From Acholeplasmataceae bacterium (GTDB lineage: Bacteria > Bacillota_I > Bacilli_A > Acholeplasmatales > Acholeplasmataceae): a stretch of DNA of 12,909 bases. The notes beneath the pieces were generated by a model. The model was not told the DNA's origin, ran no database searches, and was given only the letters and a program-made list of their open reading frames with translations. Shown here one piece after another: positions 1-8,114 of this stretch (position 1 is the first letter of the stretch; each line of letters starts with the position of its first letter). A program made the position numbers and the translations under genes. Location: contig JAFGTI010000007.1 of NCBI GenBank assembly GCA_016934175.1, forward strand, positions 1 to 12,909, read 5' to 3'.

Positions 1-771
1 GGGAATTTAACTATGCTTGGTTTTAATGACGCATCATCCATATGGCTTTCAGAAATCATGTCAAAACTAGACTTAAATAATATTTTCGCAGAAGTATCTG
101 GAAAAAAAGAATATATAGTGTTAATTAATTCACTGATGTATAGTTTTTCTCATGCTCCAGGGTTTTCGATTCCCCTGAAAATTGAAAATAAAACGAGGTG
201 GTTGAATTTTATAACAACGCCCATTATTAACCATCAAGATATCGTTACTTTTGTAGTGAGCGATATTACAGAAATTATGACTGAAGAAGAAAAAAATTAT
301 AGAAAAATGCATCAAGATTCATTGACTGGTCTTTATAATAAATATACGTTTGACTATCATTATGGACTAAGATATAAAAATAAAAATTTACATTTAATTT
401 ATCTTGATCTTGATGATTTTAAAATAGTTAATGATACGTTTGGGCACATTGTAGGAAATATGTTTCTAAAAGAGTTTTCAAAAATTTTAGAATCATTACA
501 GTCAGACGATAACCTATTTTACCGTATAGGTGGAGATGAGTTTATAGGATTGTTCTATCAAACAACTGAAGAAATAGAAAAATTAGCTGCATTTATTTTA
601 GAAAAAACACAAAAAATTAAGATTCCTATGACGAAACATCAAATTAGCGTTTCAATTGGTATTATTAAATCAGTATTTGGGAAAGATTTAGCTAGAAAAG
701 CCGATGAAGTATTATATGAAGTTAAGAAATCAGGGAAAAATAATTTAAAAGTGGTCATAGAAACAAGTTAA
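1..771 (+). CDS. GGDEF-domain protein with upstream PAS-like domain, 5'-partial
   Basis: Likely cyclic-dinucleotide synthase (family reaction: 2 GTP to c-di-GMP). The frame is open to base 1, so the ATG at 13 is probably internal and the gene begins outside the window. Numbering from that ATG, residues 50-88 look like the end of a PAS fold (ending VSDITE). The GGDEF domain starts at about 100 (DSLTGLYN). Visible motifs are the metal-site strand LDLDDF (131-136), the guanine-contact Asn140 in VNDTFGH, and an intact GGDEF at 173-177. There are two oddities. Residue 149, usually Asp (GHxxGD), is Asn. The RxxD inhibitory site expected just before GGDEF is absent. No membrane segment is visible in this part. 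It converges on the GH81 gene and ends at a shared terminator. Synthase activity is inferred from motifs only. Confidence 0.88.
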   Translation, partial: GNLTMLGFNDASSIWLSEIMSKLDLNNIFAEVSGKKEYIVLINSLMYSFSHAPGFSIPLKIENKTRWLNFITTPIINHQDIVTFVVSDITEIMTEEEKNYRKMHQDSLTGLYNKYTFDYHYGLRYKNKNLHLIYLDLDDFKIVNDTFGHIVGNMFLKEFSKILESLQSDDNLFYRIGGDEFIGLFYQTTEEIEKLAAFILEKTQKIKIPMTKHQISVSIGIIKSVFGKDLARKADEVLYEVKKSGKNNLKVVIETS

Positions 772-782
772 AAAGTCAACAA

Positions 783-806
783 AAAACCAGTCATTTGACT
801 GGTTTT
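783..806. terminator. bidirectional terminator between GGDEF and GH81 genes
   Basis: A perfect 10-bp stem (AAAACCAGTC / GACTGGTTTT) with a 4-nt loop ATTT. A T-rich run follows on the + strand (ATTTTATC), and the A-rich flank on the left gives six U's in the leftward transcript. It lies between two convergent stop codons (771 and 825), so it can end both transcripts. Confidence 0.9.
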
Positions 807-824
807 ATTTTATCTATTTTGCAT

Positions 825-3548
825 TTAAGTCAGATCAACAGCGATAAAACTATTACCATCAATTTTCTTTGAAATCTTTATGCCAGTTGGATCTATAAAA
901 TTAACTGTTTGTTCATCTGAACTAGAATTCCAAATTAAAGCAGTAATCTTACCACTAGAATCTTTATAAATCGATGATGCGACATATTGATGTATTTCCA
1001 TATGGTAACTGTCAGTTTTTCGTCCATATGTATTTAATCCGTGAATGAGATAATAAGTTTGAGATAAATCATTAGGATAATCATCGGTAAGGATTTTTGT
1101 GGCATCAAATTGACTGATAGCAGTTGTTGGATTAAGAATCGCTTGGATACTCCACATATTTGCATACCAAGTATCAATTGTTTGATTTTTTGCACTTAAA
1201 TAACTTTGATAAATGTGATTAAGTCTTGTAAGTTCATCTTCATTAGTCGCATAATTTGATAAATATTCTCCATTAGGCAACCATTGGATACCATAAATGA
1301 ATGTTGGATTTGCACCAAACCATGTTGCATAATCATATTTTCCTCCCCAAATCATGCTAGCAACAGATGCGTAATCTGAATATTTTGAAGGAAAGATAGT
1401 TTGTGAGTAATCAAACATATAAGCCTTTGCAGCATTTAATTCAGAAACAAACCCATAAATAGCTGCATCTCTTAATTTTGTGTCACCCGTTTCTTGAGCC
1501 CATAAGTATCCACCAATCCATGATTGAAGCGCTTCACTTGATGATTCTATATTATTACCTTCAGCAAATGTACCAAATCCATGAGCCCATGTATGTCCTG
1601 CCCAAGGATCAAAAGATCTTAAATATTCGAAATCGTAACTATCTTTTTCTGGATACATATAATCATTAAGTAACAATGAAACCATATCACCATATTCTTC
1701 AGTAAAAGTTTCATCATACATTGCAAGAACACCCGATGCATAAGTTAAATAACCATGTGTGAAACTATGGTCACTCATTTCACTTGCAGTGTTAAAATCA
1801 TTATTAGAATAGTAAACTGTACCCCATGCTTCATTGTAATAAAGATAACGTTCATCACTAGAAGATGAATAAGTAAACCAATCAGAGAGTACATATTTAA
1901 GTTTTGCAATGAATTCATTTTTAAGTGAATTATTTCCTAATTGATCAGAAATAATGATGCCTTGTGCTAAAGGGTATATAGCTTTACCGTTCCAATAAGG
2001 TCCTTCATCATTCAAGAAATTAGATGAGTCCTCAATTTGAGTATTTAAATTTAAATCATTAAGATAAGATAACATATCTGTTGAATTGAAAGCATCATCT
2101 GTAGGTAATGGCATACTTGGTAGAACGCCATTAAATATGAGTGATGTAGTAAATGAAGAACCAATCATTGCTTTTAACTCACCTCTTGTTGTTTCAAATG
2201 AATAACTTGTTAACTCGTGAGTACTGTTTTGATAATGATGAGGCATTAAAAATTGAATAGTTTCATTCTGATTATCGGATGATAAATATTGAGTAGCAAG
2301 TTGAAAATTTGTTTCTACTAAGCTATTTTCATAATCGATATCATAACTTACATTTCCTTCAAGTGGTTTTGTATATGCGTGATCATGAAAGAAAGTTGCT
2401 TCAGATATTGACTGAATTGCAGCGACAGAATAATAATTTTGATTGCCTAAATCTAAGCTAATTCTATTGGCTACACTTGCTAAATCAAAATTAGTATCTT
2501 CAGGAGTACTTACTAAAAAGTAACGATCTGCATAAATTGGTTGACCTACTTGTGCAGGCTGATATGTATCATATCCTACATGCTTATGTACGAATTTTAT
2601 AATTATTCCTGAACCAATATAGGTGTTAGAGCTTATGGGGATTCCATCTACCGAATAAAATGAAAAACTATCAACCCCATTAACTCCTAAGGTAATATAA
2701 GGAGAACTTTCATCCATAACTTCAGCAAAAACATAAGGTGAACCTTGTGTGTATGTTAATACCATATGATCTTTTTTATCAGATACATTGCGCATAGCAA
2801 CTTTAACATTTGTATCACTATAACCAATGACATGTGTTTCATAACCTTGATTTAGTGTGGAAGTTTTTAAAAACATATCAGGAAGAGCTAATGAAAAATT
2901 AGCCATCGTATTGAGTCCATCAGGATTCCAGTATTGAACAAACCCTGTGCCAGGATTTGTTATTTCAGCACCCTCATTACTAAATGCTGATCTTAATGGG
3001 TTCGTATATATACCATTTCCACCTCCATAATTAACTGCAAGTAGTGAAGTCCACCACCCGTTAGATGGAACTGCTGTCTCCAGTAAATCCTGATTAATTA
3101 ATTGTGGGTTAATAGGATGATCAATATCTGATGCGACGCCCAAACGATAAGAACCTTCAGCCTGTGTTATTTTAGTCTCTGTTGAGAAGTTTCTAATCAT
3201 TGTTTCTCTATTGATTGTGCCTGCATTTACAGTAACTATTCGTTCTTGACTAATTGTATCTTCGCCATAAGCCATTTCATAAGTTAATGTATAAGATCCC
3301 AGTTTGCCATAATTAACTGATCCTTTAACTTCAAGCATATAGGAAATGTTGTCACCGTTTTGATTAATTATCTCTACATTTTTCAATGGATCAAAATATT
3401 CGTTTTGTGTAACTTCAATATTATCTAATCCTTGAATTTCTTCAATTGAATCAGGCAATACTGGGTCTTCAATCGTTGTATCTTTACTGCATGATGCTAG
3501 CGTAATAAATAGTATGAATATAAGTATAATAAATCCTTTTTTAAACAT
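825..3548 (-). CDS. secreted lipoprotein endo-beta-1,3-glucanase, glycoside hydrolase family 81
   Basis: Predicted to hydrolyse beta-1,3-glucan (laminarin, callose, fungal wall glucan) outside the cell, tethered by lipid. The longest frame starts at 3560, but that ATG lies inside the GGAGGT ribosome site. The ATG at 3548, 5 nt after GGAGG, is the better start and gives 907 aa. Residues 1-19 are a lysine-led hydrophobic signal with lipobox LASC (Cys20). Residues about 30-110 resemble a DUF5011-type Ig-like domain. GH81 landmarks follow: PSNGWWTSLL near 161-170, DHSFTHGY (Asp593), FDPWAGHTWAHGFGTF near 646-661, and ESSSE (Glu668, Glu672). The Asp and the Glu pair correspond to the family's catalytic residues. 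No carbohydrate-binding module was recognised. It is a single gene with an operator-like palindrome upstream. Family assignment is firm; the exact glucan is inferred. Confidence 0.92.
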   Translation of the reverse strand: MFKKGFIILIFILFITLASCSKDTTIEDPVLPDSIEEIQGLDNIEVTQNEYFDPLKNVEIINQNGDNISYMLEVKGSVNYGKLGSYTLTYEMAYGEDTISQERIVTVNAGTINRETMIRNFSTETKITQAEGSYRLGVASDIDHPINPQLINQDLLETAVPSNGWWTSLLAVNYGGGNGIYTNPLRSAFSNEGAEITNPGTGFVQYWNPDGLNTMANFSLALPDMFLKTSTLNQGYETHVIGYSDTNVKVAMRNVSDKKDHMVLTYTQGSPYVFAEVMDESSPYITLGVNGVDSFSFYSVDGIPISSNTYIGSGIIIKFVHKHVGYDTYQPAQVGQPIYADRYFLVSTPEDTNFDLASVANRISLDLGNQNYYSVAAIQSISEATFFHDHAYTKPLEGNVSYDIDYENSLVETNFQLATQYLSSDNQNETIQFLMPHHYQNSTHELTSYSFETTRGELKAMIGSSFTTSLIFNGVLPSMPLPTDDAFNSTDMLSYLNDLNLNTQIEDSSNFLNDEGPYWNGKAIYPLAQGIIISDQLGNNSLKNEFIAKLKYVLSDWFTYSSSSDERYLYYNEAWGTVYYSNNDFNTASEMSDHSFTHGYLTYASGVLAMYDETFTEEYGDMVSLLLNDYMYPEKDSYDFEYLRSFDPWAGHTWAHGFGTFAEGNNIESSSEALQSWIGGYLWAQETGDTKLRDAAIYGFVSELNAAKAYMFDYSQTIFPSKYSDYASVASMIWGGKYDYATWFGANPTFIYGIQWLPNGEYLSNYATNEDELTRLNHIYQSYLSAKNQTIDTWYANMWSIQAILNPTTAISQFDATKILTDDYPNDLSQTYYLIHGLNTYGRKTDSYHMEIHQYVASSIYKDSSGKITALIWNSSSDEQTVNFIDPTGIKISKKIDGNSFIAVDLT

Positions 3549-3589
3549 ATTTACCTCCATATAAAACCAATATATAGTTTAAGCATACC

Positions 3590-3600
3590 ATTATATTATA
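3590..3600 (-). promoter_or_regulatory. candidate -10 region of the GH81 gene
   Basis: Two overlapping TATAAT hexamers on the minus strand (3595-3600 and 3590-3595) lie about 45 nt before the corrected start at 3548. No good -35 hexamer is found at 17 bp. The spot where it would lie overlaps the GAAACCGGTTTC palindrome. The promoter is therefore either weak or dependent on another factor. Confidence 0.4.
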
Positions 3601-3605
3601 AAAAA

Positions 3606-3619
3606 AGAAACCGGTTTCC
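3606..3619. promoter_or_regulatory. cre-like / LacI-family operator upstream of GH81
   Basis: GAAACCGGTTTC (3607-3618) is a perfect 12-bp palindrome with the central CG typical of LacI/CcpA-family sites. The 14-mer fits the core of the cre consensus TGWNANCGNTNWCA at every position except the two outermost bases. It covers the expected -35/spacer region of the GH81 promoter, where binding would repress. CcpA or a LacI-type regulator encoded elsewhere are the candidates. It does not match the GalR-like sites at 10225 and 10365. Confidence 0.6.
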
Positions 3620-3737
3620 TCATAATTAGTTAAATTCATGATAGAATACATGAAATAGAAAATTCATATATGAAAAATATTGTTGACTTATGGTAATATA
3701 TTCATAAGAGATTAAAATAAACTTTTGGAGGATTAAC

Positions 3738-4427
3738 ATGAAACAAGAAAGATATTTATACAAACAGCATGCGAAGGAAAATTTGATAGGAAAATATGGA
3801 ACAGTAATTCCAACTTTATTGATTATTGGATTTATAAATTCAGGACTTTCAACATTAGTGCTAAATAATAGACCTAAATATGATCCAGAAACATTACAAC
3901 TAATCAGTGCAGGAAATCCATCATTAGTATTTCTTTTTAGTATAATAGAATTTATCATTGCTGCAATTTTTATTTTTGGAACAACTAAAATGTTTATTGA
4001 AACTTCAAGTAATCAACAGCCTGTTCTAGAGGATATATTGCTTATTGGATTTAAGCATAATCCTGTAAGAACAATCGTTTTGCATTTTTTAATTAATTTG
4101 TTTGTTTTTTTATGGCTCTTGCTTTTAATTATTCCAGGAATTATTAAATTGTATGCATATTCGATGAGTTTTTATCTATTATTTAGAAAACCTGAATTAT
4201 CCGCGACTGAAGCAATTGATGAGTCAAAAACATTAACCGAGGGATATAAATTAGAATTATTTGTACTAGATTTAAGTTATTTTGGCTGGTATTTTATTGG
4301 ATTATTTACATTAGGTATTTTGTGGTTATGGGTTTATCCTAAACATATGACTACACGCACATTATTCTTCAATGAAATTTACGAAGAAAAATATCCTACT
4401 CAAATATTTATTGAAGAGGAAGAATAA
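3738..4427 (+). CDS. DUF975-family integral membrane protein
   Basis: Membrane protein of unknown function, 229 aa, close to the usual length for the family. The N-terminus carries the family's basic start (YLYKQHAKENLIGKYG). Hydrophobic segments follow at about 24-43, 65-83 and 112-150 (probably two passes around IIPGIIKLYAYSMSFYLLF), and again at 172-198. The end has the conserved YPKHMTTRTLFFNEIYE stretch typical of DUF975. The start is set by TTGGAGG 6 nt before the ATG. A TTGACT at 3683 could be a -35, but no convincing -10 follows it. An SDR gene lies 68 nt downstream on the same strand with no terminator between, so the two may share a transcript. No function is known. Confidence 0.8.
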   Translation: MKQERYLYKQHAKENLIGKYGTVIPTLLIIGFINSGLSTLVLNNRPKYDPETLQLISAGNPSLVFLFSIIEFIIAAIFIFGTTKMFIETSSNQQPVLEDILLIGFKHNPVRTIVLHFLINLFVFLWLLLLIIPGIIKLYAYSMSFYLLFRKPELSATEAIDESKTLTEGYKLELFVLDLSYFGWYFIGLFTLGILWLWVYPKHMTTRTLFFNEIYEEKYPTQIFIEEEE

Positions 4428-4495
4428 ATCGACAAAGTCATTTTCGTAGAATTAGTAAAAGATTTGTTTTTGATGAGAGAAAGGATTGCTAAATA

Positions 4496-5419
4496 ATGAA
4501 AAAAACAAAATGGTCAGTTAGCAACATAGAAAGTTTAAAGGGTAAAGTCATGATTGTAACGGGAGGAAACTCAGGTTTAGGGTATGAATCCGCTAAAGTG
4601 TTTGTAAAAAATCATGCAACTGTTATACTAGCTTGTCGATCTTTAGAACGAGCTGAGGAAGCTAAAAAAAAGATTTTATCTGACTACCCTAAAGGTCATG
4701 TTTCCGTAATGCAGTTAGATTTAGAAAGTCTTGATTCAGTGAAGTCTTTTACTAAAACATTTTATGATAAATATAAAAAATTAGATGTTCTCTTAAACAA
4801 CGCAGGGATTATGACTGTTCCATATGGTTTAACTCATGATGGATTTGAGCGTCAAAATGGTGTGAATCATTTAGGTCATTTTGCGCTTACTGCGCAATTA
4901 TTTAAGTTGCTTAAAAGCACTCCAAATTCAAGAATTGTGAATGTGAGTAGTATAGCTCATAAAATGGGTAAAATGGATTTTGATAACTATCTTTTTCAAA
5001 ATGGAAGTTATGGGAAATTCAAGTCATATGGTAGAAGCAAATTGTCTAACTTACTTTTCACTTATGAATTAGATAGGAAAATTAAAGAAGAAGCATTAGA
5101 TATTAAAGTAGTTGCAGCTCATCCAGGTATAGCAAATACCAAATTGAGTCGCTCAATTAAACAAAATTGGTTTACAAAACCATTGATATCACTGTTTTTC
5201 AAGTTATCGCAGCAAGCAGATGAAGGTGCATTACCAGAAATTAGAGCTTGTGTCGATCCTGATGTTTTAAGTGGTGAATTTTATGGACCTAAAGGCATTA
5301 TTTTTACAAAAAAACACCCAGGAATCGTTAAATCAAATAAAGCATCGCATTCGTTAGAAGATGCAAAAAAATTATGGAGTATTTCTGAAGAGTTGACACA
5401 TCAAAAATTTGAATTATAA
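4496..5419 (+). CDS. short-chain dehydrogenase/reductase, retinol-dehydrogenase-like SDR
   Basis: NAD(P)-dependent oxidoreductase on an unknown alcohol or carbonyl substrate, predicted cytosolic. The 307 aa show the classical SDR layout: cofactor motif TGGNSGLG (22-29), ACR at 46-48 (the Arg favours NADP), D75 before LES, NNAG (101-104), and a complete catalytic set of Asn124 (NHLGHF), Ser152 (NVSS), Tyr178 and Lys182 (YGRSK). It is longer than the 250-aa core. The C-terminal extension with AAHPGIANTKL, and the HK after the catalytic Ser, recall retinol-dehydrogenase/WWOX-like SDRs. The ribosome site AAAGGA lies 10 nt before the ATG. It follows the DUF975 gene and ends at a strong hairpin. 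Nothing in the context identifies a substrate. Confidence 0.88.
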   Translation: MKKTKWSVSNIESLKGKVMIVTGGNSGLGYESAKVFVKNHATVILACRSLERAEEAKKKILSDYPKGHVSVMQLDLESLDSVKSFTKTFYDKYKKLDVLLNNAGIMTVPYGLTHDGFERQNGVNHLGHFALTAQLFKLLKSTPNSRIVNVSSIAHKMGKMDFDNYLFQNGSYGKFKSYGRSKLSNLLFTYELDRKIKEEALDIKVVAAHPGIANTKLSRSIKQNWFTKPLISLFFKLSQQADEGALPEIRACVDPDVLSGEFYGPKGIIFTKKHPGIVKSNKASHSLEDAKKLWSISEELTHQKFEL

Positions 5420-5440
5420 AATATAAATTAATATAGTATG

Positions 5441-5479
5441 ACTAAAAAACTTATTTCAATTCGAAATAAGTTTTTTAGT
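5441..5479. terminator. bidirectional terminator, perfect 17-bp stem
   Basis: Left arm 5441-5457 and right arm 5463-5479 are exact inverted complements around the 5-nt loop AATTC. The core CTTATTTC/GAAATAAG is flanked by six A's and six T's, so it gives a hairpin plus U-tract on both strands. It ends the SDR transcript and is a second barrier to leftward transcription past the ABC permease gene. Confidence 0.9.
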
Positions 5480-5502
5480 TTTAACGGTCTCAATATCCAT
5501 AT

Positions 5503-5535
5503 AAAAAAAACAAACAAAGATTTCTTGTTTGTTTT
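5503..5535 (-). terminator. terminator of the sugar ABC operon
   Basis: On the minus strand an 11-bp stem (5507-5517 with 5525-5535) closes a 7-nt loop. The stem's final U's run on to give eight in a row (template A's at 5503-5510). It lies 16 nt after the permease stop codon, so it is the natural end of the repressor-transporter operon. Confidence 0.85.
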
Positions 5536-5550
5536 AGGAGGGAAAGTAAA

Positions 5551-6570
5551 TCAATCTTTTTTTCTACGATTGATTGCTCTCTGAAGTAAGACTGCACCAA
5601 GAATAAGAATACCCTTAATTAAATCATTTACAAAAGCAGGAACATGGAATGCAGTAAGAATAGAGTCTATCGCATACAAAACGATGATTCCAAAGAAGGT
5701 TCCTTGAACAAATCCTTTACCACCTGCCATGGAGGTTCCTCCAATTGCAACAGCTGCTATGGCATCTAATTCAAAAGCTTTACCTGCGGTTGAAACATCT
5801 ACCGATCCATATCTTGATATATATAAGAAAGCCGCAATACCAGTTAAAATACCAGAGACTGTAAAAATTGCAACTTTAATCCAATCCACGCTAATACCAG
5901 ATAATTTTGATGCACGTTCATTTGATCCTACAGCATAGACATAACGTCCGAATTTTGTCTTTGTCATGATGAATACCATGAATATAGTCAGTATCATAAA
6001 GATCCAGGCTAAATAAGGAATGTCAAGAAATTTTCCGTATCCGAACTCTCTAAGAATTGAATAGTAGGAATCTTGATTAACAATGAGTGGACCACCATCA
6101 CCTAATTGGATTGTAAGTGATCTAAAAGCTGTCATGGTTGCTAATGTTACAATAAAACTTGCAACTTTTGCTTTCCCTACAAAGAACCCATTGATGAATC
6201 CTAGAAGTGCTCCAAACGCCATTGAGAACAATAAAGTCAATATAACGCTTTCTGTTGAATTAAAAACTAAAACAGAATTTGCAGCAACTAATGCTAAAAC
6301 TGAACCCACAGATAGATCAATATTCCCAGATAATATAATCAGAGTCATCCCTAGAGCGATAATACCAATAATTGCAGATGATTTAACTAAATTAACGACA
6401 TTATTCCAACTTAGGAAATTAGAACTTGCAAATTGACCAATGATTAATAGAATAATTAATGAAAAGATATAATTGTGATTAATCAATATATTTTTCAGAA
6501 AGGCTAATATCTTTTTTTTACGTGCTTCACGATTTAATGAAGTTGCCTCTGTTGCTTGTTTATTTTTCAT
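5551..6570 (-). CDS. sugar ABC transporter permease, RbsC-like (BPD_transp_2 family)
   Basis: Membrane channel subunit of a carbohydrate importer. The frame is open to an ATG at 6624, but AAGGAG sits just before an ATGATG pair. The second ATG (6570, 7-nt spacing, 339 aa) or the first (6573) is the likely start. Family landmarks are GNIDLSVGS (82-90) after the second or third membrane helix, the cytoplasmic AVGSNERASKLSGI loop (213-226), and DAIAAVAIGGTSMAGGKG (269-286). About eight to ten hydrophobic segments are visible. The N-terminus is basic and precedes the first helix. The start overlaps the end of the ATPase gene by about 11 nt, implying translational coupling. Last gene of the operon; the stop is TGA. 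The sugar cannot be deduced from the permease. Confidence 0.9.
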   Translation of the reverse strand: MKNKQATEATSLNREARKKKILAFLKNILINHNYIFSLIILLIIGQFASSNFLSWNNVVNLVKSSAIIGIIALGMTLIILSGNIDLSVGSVLALVAANSVLVFNSTESVILTLLFSMAFGALLGFINGFFVGKAKVASFIVTLATMTAFRSLTIQLGDGGPLIVNQDSYYSILREFGYGKFLDIPYLAWIFMILTIFMVFIMTKTKFGRYVYAVGSNERASKLSGISVDWIKVAIFTVSGILTGIAAFLYISRYGSVDVSTAGKAFELDAIAAVAIGGTSMAGGKGFVQGTFFGIIVLYAIDSILTAFHVPAFVNDLIKGILILGAVLLQRAINRRKKD

Positions 6571-8068
6571 CATTGAACTCCTTTTTATTTGAACCTGTTG
6601 AATAATACATGACATCAACCTCATTCAACTCTTCATGGGGTAGAATTTTGTTTATTTCTCCCTTATACATGATGATACAACGATTTGCTATTTGATATAT
6701 CTCAGGAAATTCTGAACTGAATACTAGAATACTTTTTCCTTGTTTTGCTAAATCACGAATCAAATCATAAATCTCAAATTTAGCACCAACATCGATACCT
6801 TGTGTTGGATTATCCATAATGTATATCTCTGAATTTAATTCGAACCATCTTGCAAAGATCACTTTTTGCTGATTTCCTCCACTTAATGAAGTAATTAAAT
6901 CATAAGGAGATCCTGATCTTATATTAGTTGATTTTTGATTTTTACTAAATCTTTCTTTTTCTTCTTTTTCCGAAATAATCGGATTAGGATGTTTTGAGGT
7001 AAAATGAGCCATTGAAAGATTATCTAAAATTGTCATATCTTTAATGATTGAACGTTCTTTTCTGTTTCTAGGAATCATTGATACACCAGATTTCATAATC
7101 TGTTTAATTGAAGAAAGGGGCAATTTTTTATCTCTTAAATAGATTTCTCCATGTGTTACCTTTCTAGCACCAAATAAAGCTTCTGATAGTTCTCCACGCC
7201 CATCTCCAAAAAGACCAGTTACAGCTACAATTTCGCCTTTTCTAATACTGAAAGTGATGTCTTTGAAGAATGGTTCTAAAGTAAAATTAGTCACCTTAAA
7301 AACTTCTTCAGTTTCGATAGGTAGATTTTTAATATCTAAGTTTTGGACAACACTGCGCCCAACGAGTAGTTCTGTAGCTTTTTGTTCATCAATATCTTTA
7401 AATAGACCACTTGCAATGAATTTACCATCTCTTAAAACTGTATATTTGTCACATATGTTAAATAATTCCGGCATTTTATGGGATATATAGATTAAAGTAA
7501 TACCTTGATTTTTTAATTCTCTCATGATACCAAATAGATTTTCAATTTCTTGATTTGTAAGAGCAGTAGTAGGCTCATCCATGATAATAAGTTTTGATTC
7601 AAACAAAAGAGATTTAGCAATTTCAACTAATTGCTTTCTAGAAGTATCCAAATCTCTTACGAATGCATTTGGATCAATATTTAAATTCATTCGTTTGAAA
7701 ACTTCTCTTGATTTTAAAATCATTTCTTTTTTGTTTAAATAAAATTTAGCATTTGTTAATTCATGATGCAAAAAAAGGTTTTCGAAAACTTTAAGGTCAT
7801 TAACGAGATTGAGTTCCTGATGAATAAAGCTTATGCCTAAATGCATAGATTCAGCAGTTGATAAATGTGTGTAACCTTTACCATCGATTTCAATAGATCC
7901 AGAAGATGGGCGTAAAACACCACCTAGTATATTCATTAAAGTTGATTTTCCTGCTCCATTTTCGCCGAGTAAACCTAATATTTCGGCTTGGCCAATTTCA
8001 AAAGAAACATTATCTAATGCTTGAATAGCTCCAAAATTTTTACTTATATTATGAAATTTAATATTCAT
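6560..8068 (-). CDS. sugar ABC transporter ATP-binding protein, two-domain RbsA/MglA-like
   Basis: Energises the importer; one 502-aa chain holds both nucleotide-binding domains. Domain 1 has Walker A GENGAGKST (35-43), Walker B LIIMDEP (Asp164, Glu165) and switch His197, but a degenerate signature (DTSRKQLVEI, 141-150). Domain 2 has the degenerate Walker A usual in this family (GLFGDGRGE, 285-293) and a good signature LSGGNQQKV (395-403). Its Walker B reads IYIMDNP, with Asn420 where relatives have Glu. So domain 1 carries both Walker motifs while domain 2 supplies the good signature. The start is supported by GGAGG 7 nt upstream. A large hairpin separates it from the binding-protein gene, and its 3' end overlaps the permease start. 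Family is certain; the substrate is not. Confidence 0.94.
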   Translation of the reverse strand: MNIKFHNISKNFGAIQALDNVSFEIGQAEILGLLGENGAGKSTLMNILGGVLRPSSGSIEIDGKGYTHLSTAESMHLGISFIHQELNLVNDLKVFENLFLHHELTNAKFYLNKKEMILKSREVFKRMNLNIDPNAFVRDLDTSRKQLVEIAKSLLFESKLIIMDEPTTALTNQEIENLFGIMRELKNQGITLIYISHKMPELFNICDKYTVLRDGKFIASGLFKDIDEQKATELLVGRSVVQNLDIKNLPIETEEVFKVTNFTLEPFFKDITFSIRKGEIVAVTGLFGDGRGELSEALFGARKVTHGEIYLRDKKLPLSSIKQIMKSGVSMIPRNRKERSIIKDMTILDNLSMAHFTSKHPNPIISEKEEKERFSKNQKSTNIRSGSPYDLITSLSGGNQQKVIFARWFELNSEIYIMDNPTQGIDVGAKFEIYDLIRDLAKQGKSILVFSSEFPEIYQIANRCIIMYKGEINKILPHEELNEVDVMYYSTGSNKKEFNDEK

Positions 8069-8114
8069 AGGAAAACCTCCATTTGCTCAAATCATAACAT
8101 AAAAAAAGGGTAAT

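Noticed and set aside
1478..1669. Short plus-strand frame inside GH81, with similar short frames at 130-315, 5729-5938, 7254-7490 and 8231-8416
   Set aside because: All lie antisense to well-supported genes and show no start signals or domain features.
3626..3958. 110-aa minus-strand frame overlapping the DUF975 gene and its upstream region
   Set aside because: It overlaps the DUF975 reading frame antisense, has no convincing ribosome site, and the DUF975 gene has GGAGG and family motifs.
5551..5553. Possible UGA-as-tryptophan genetic code
   Set aside because: TGA ends the permease right after its natural C-terminus and before a terminator, and the tryptophans I checked in conserved motifs are TGG.
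6083..6436. 117-aa plus-strand frame inside the permease gene
   Set aside because: It is a shadow of a clear BPD_transp_2 gene; no ribosome site and no recognisable protein features.
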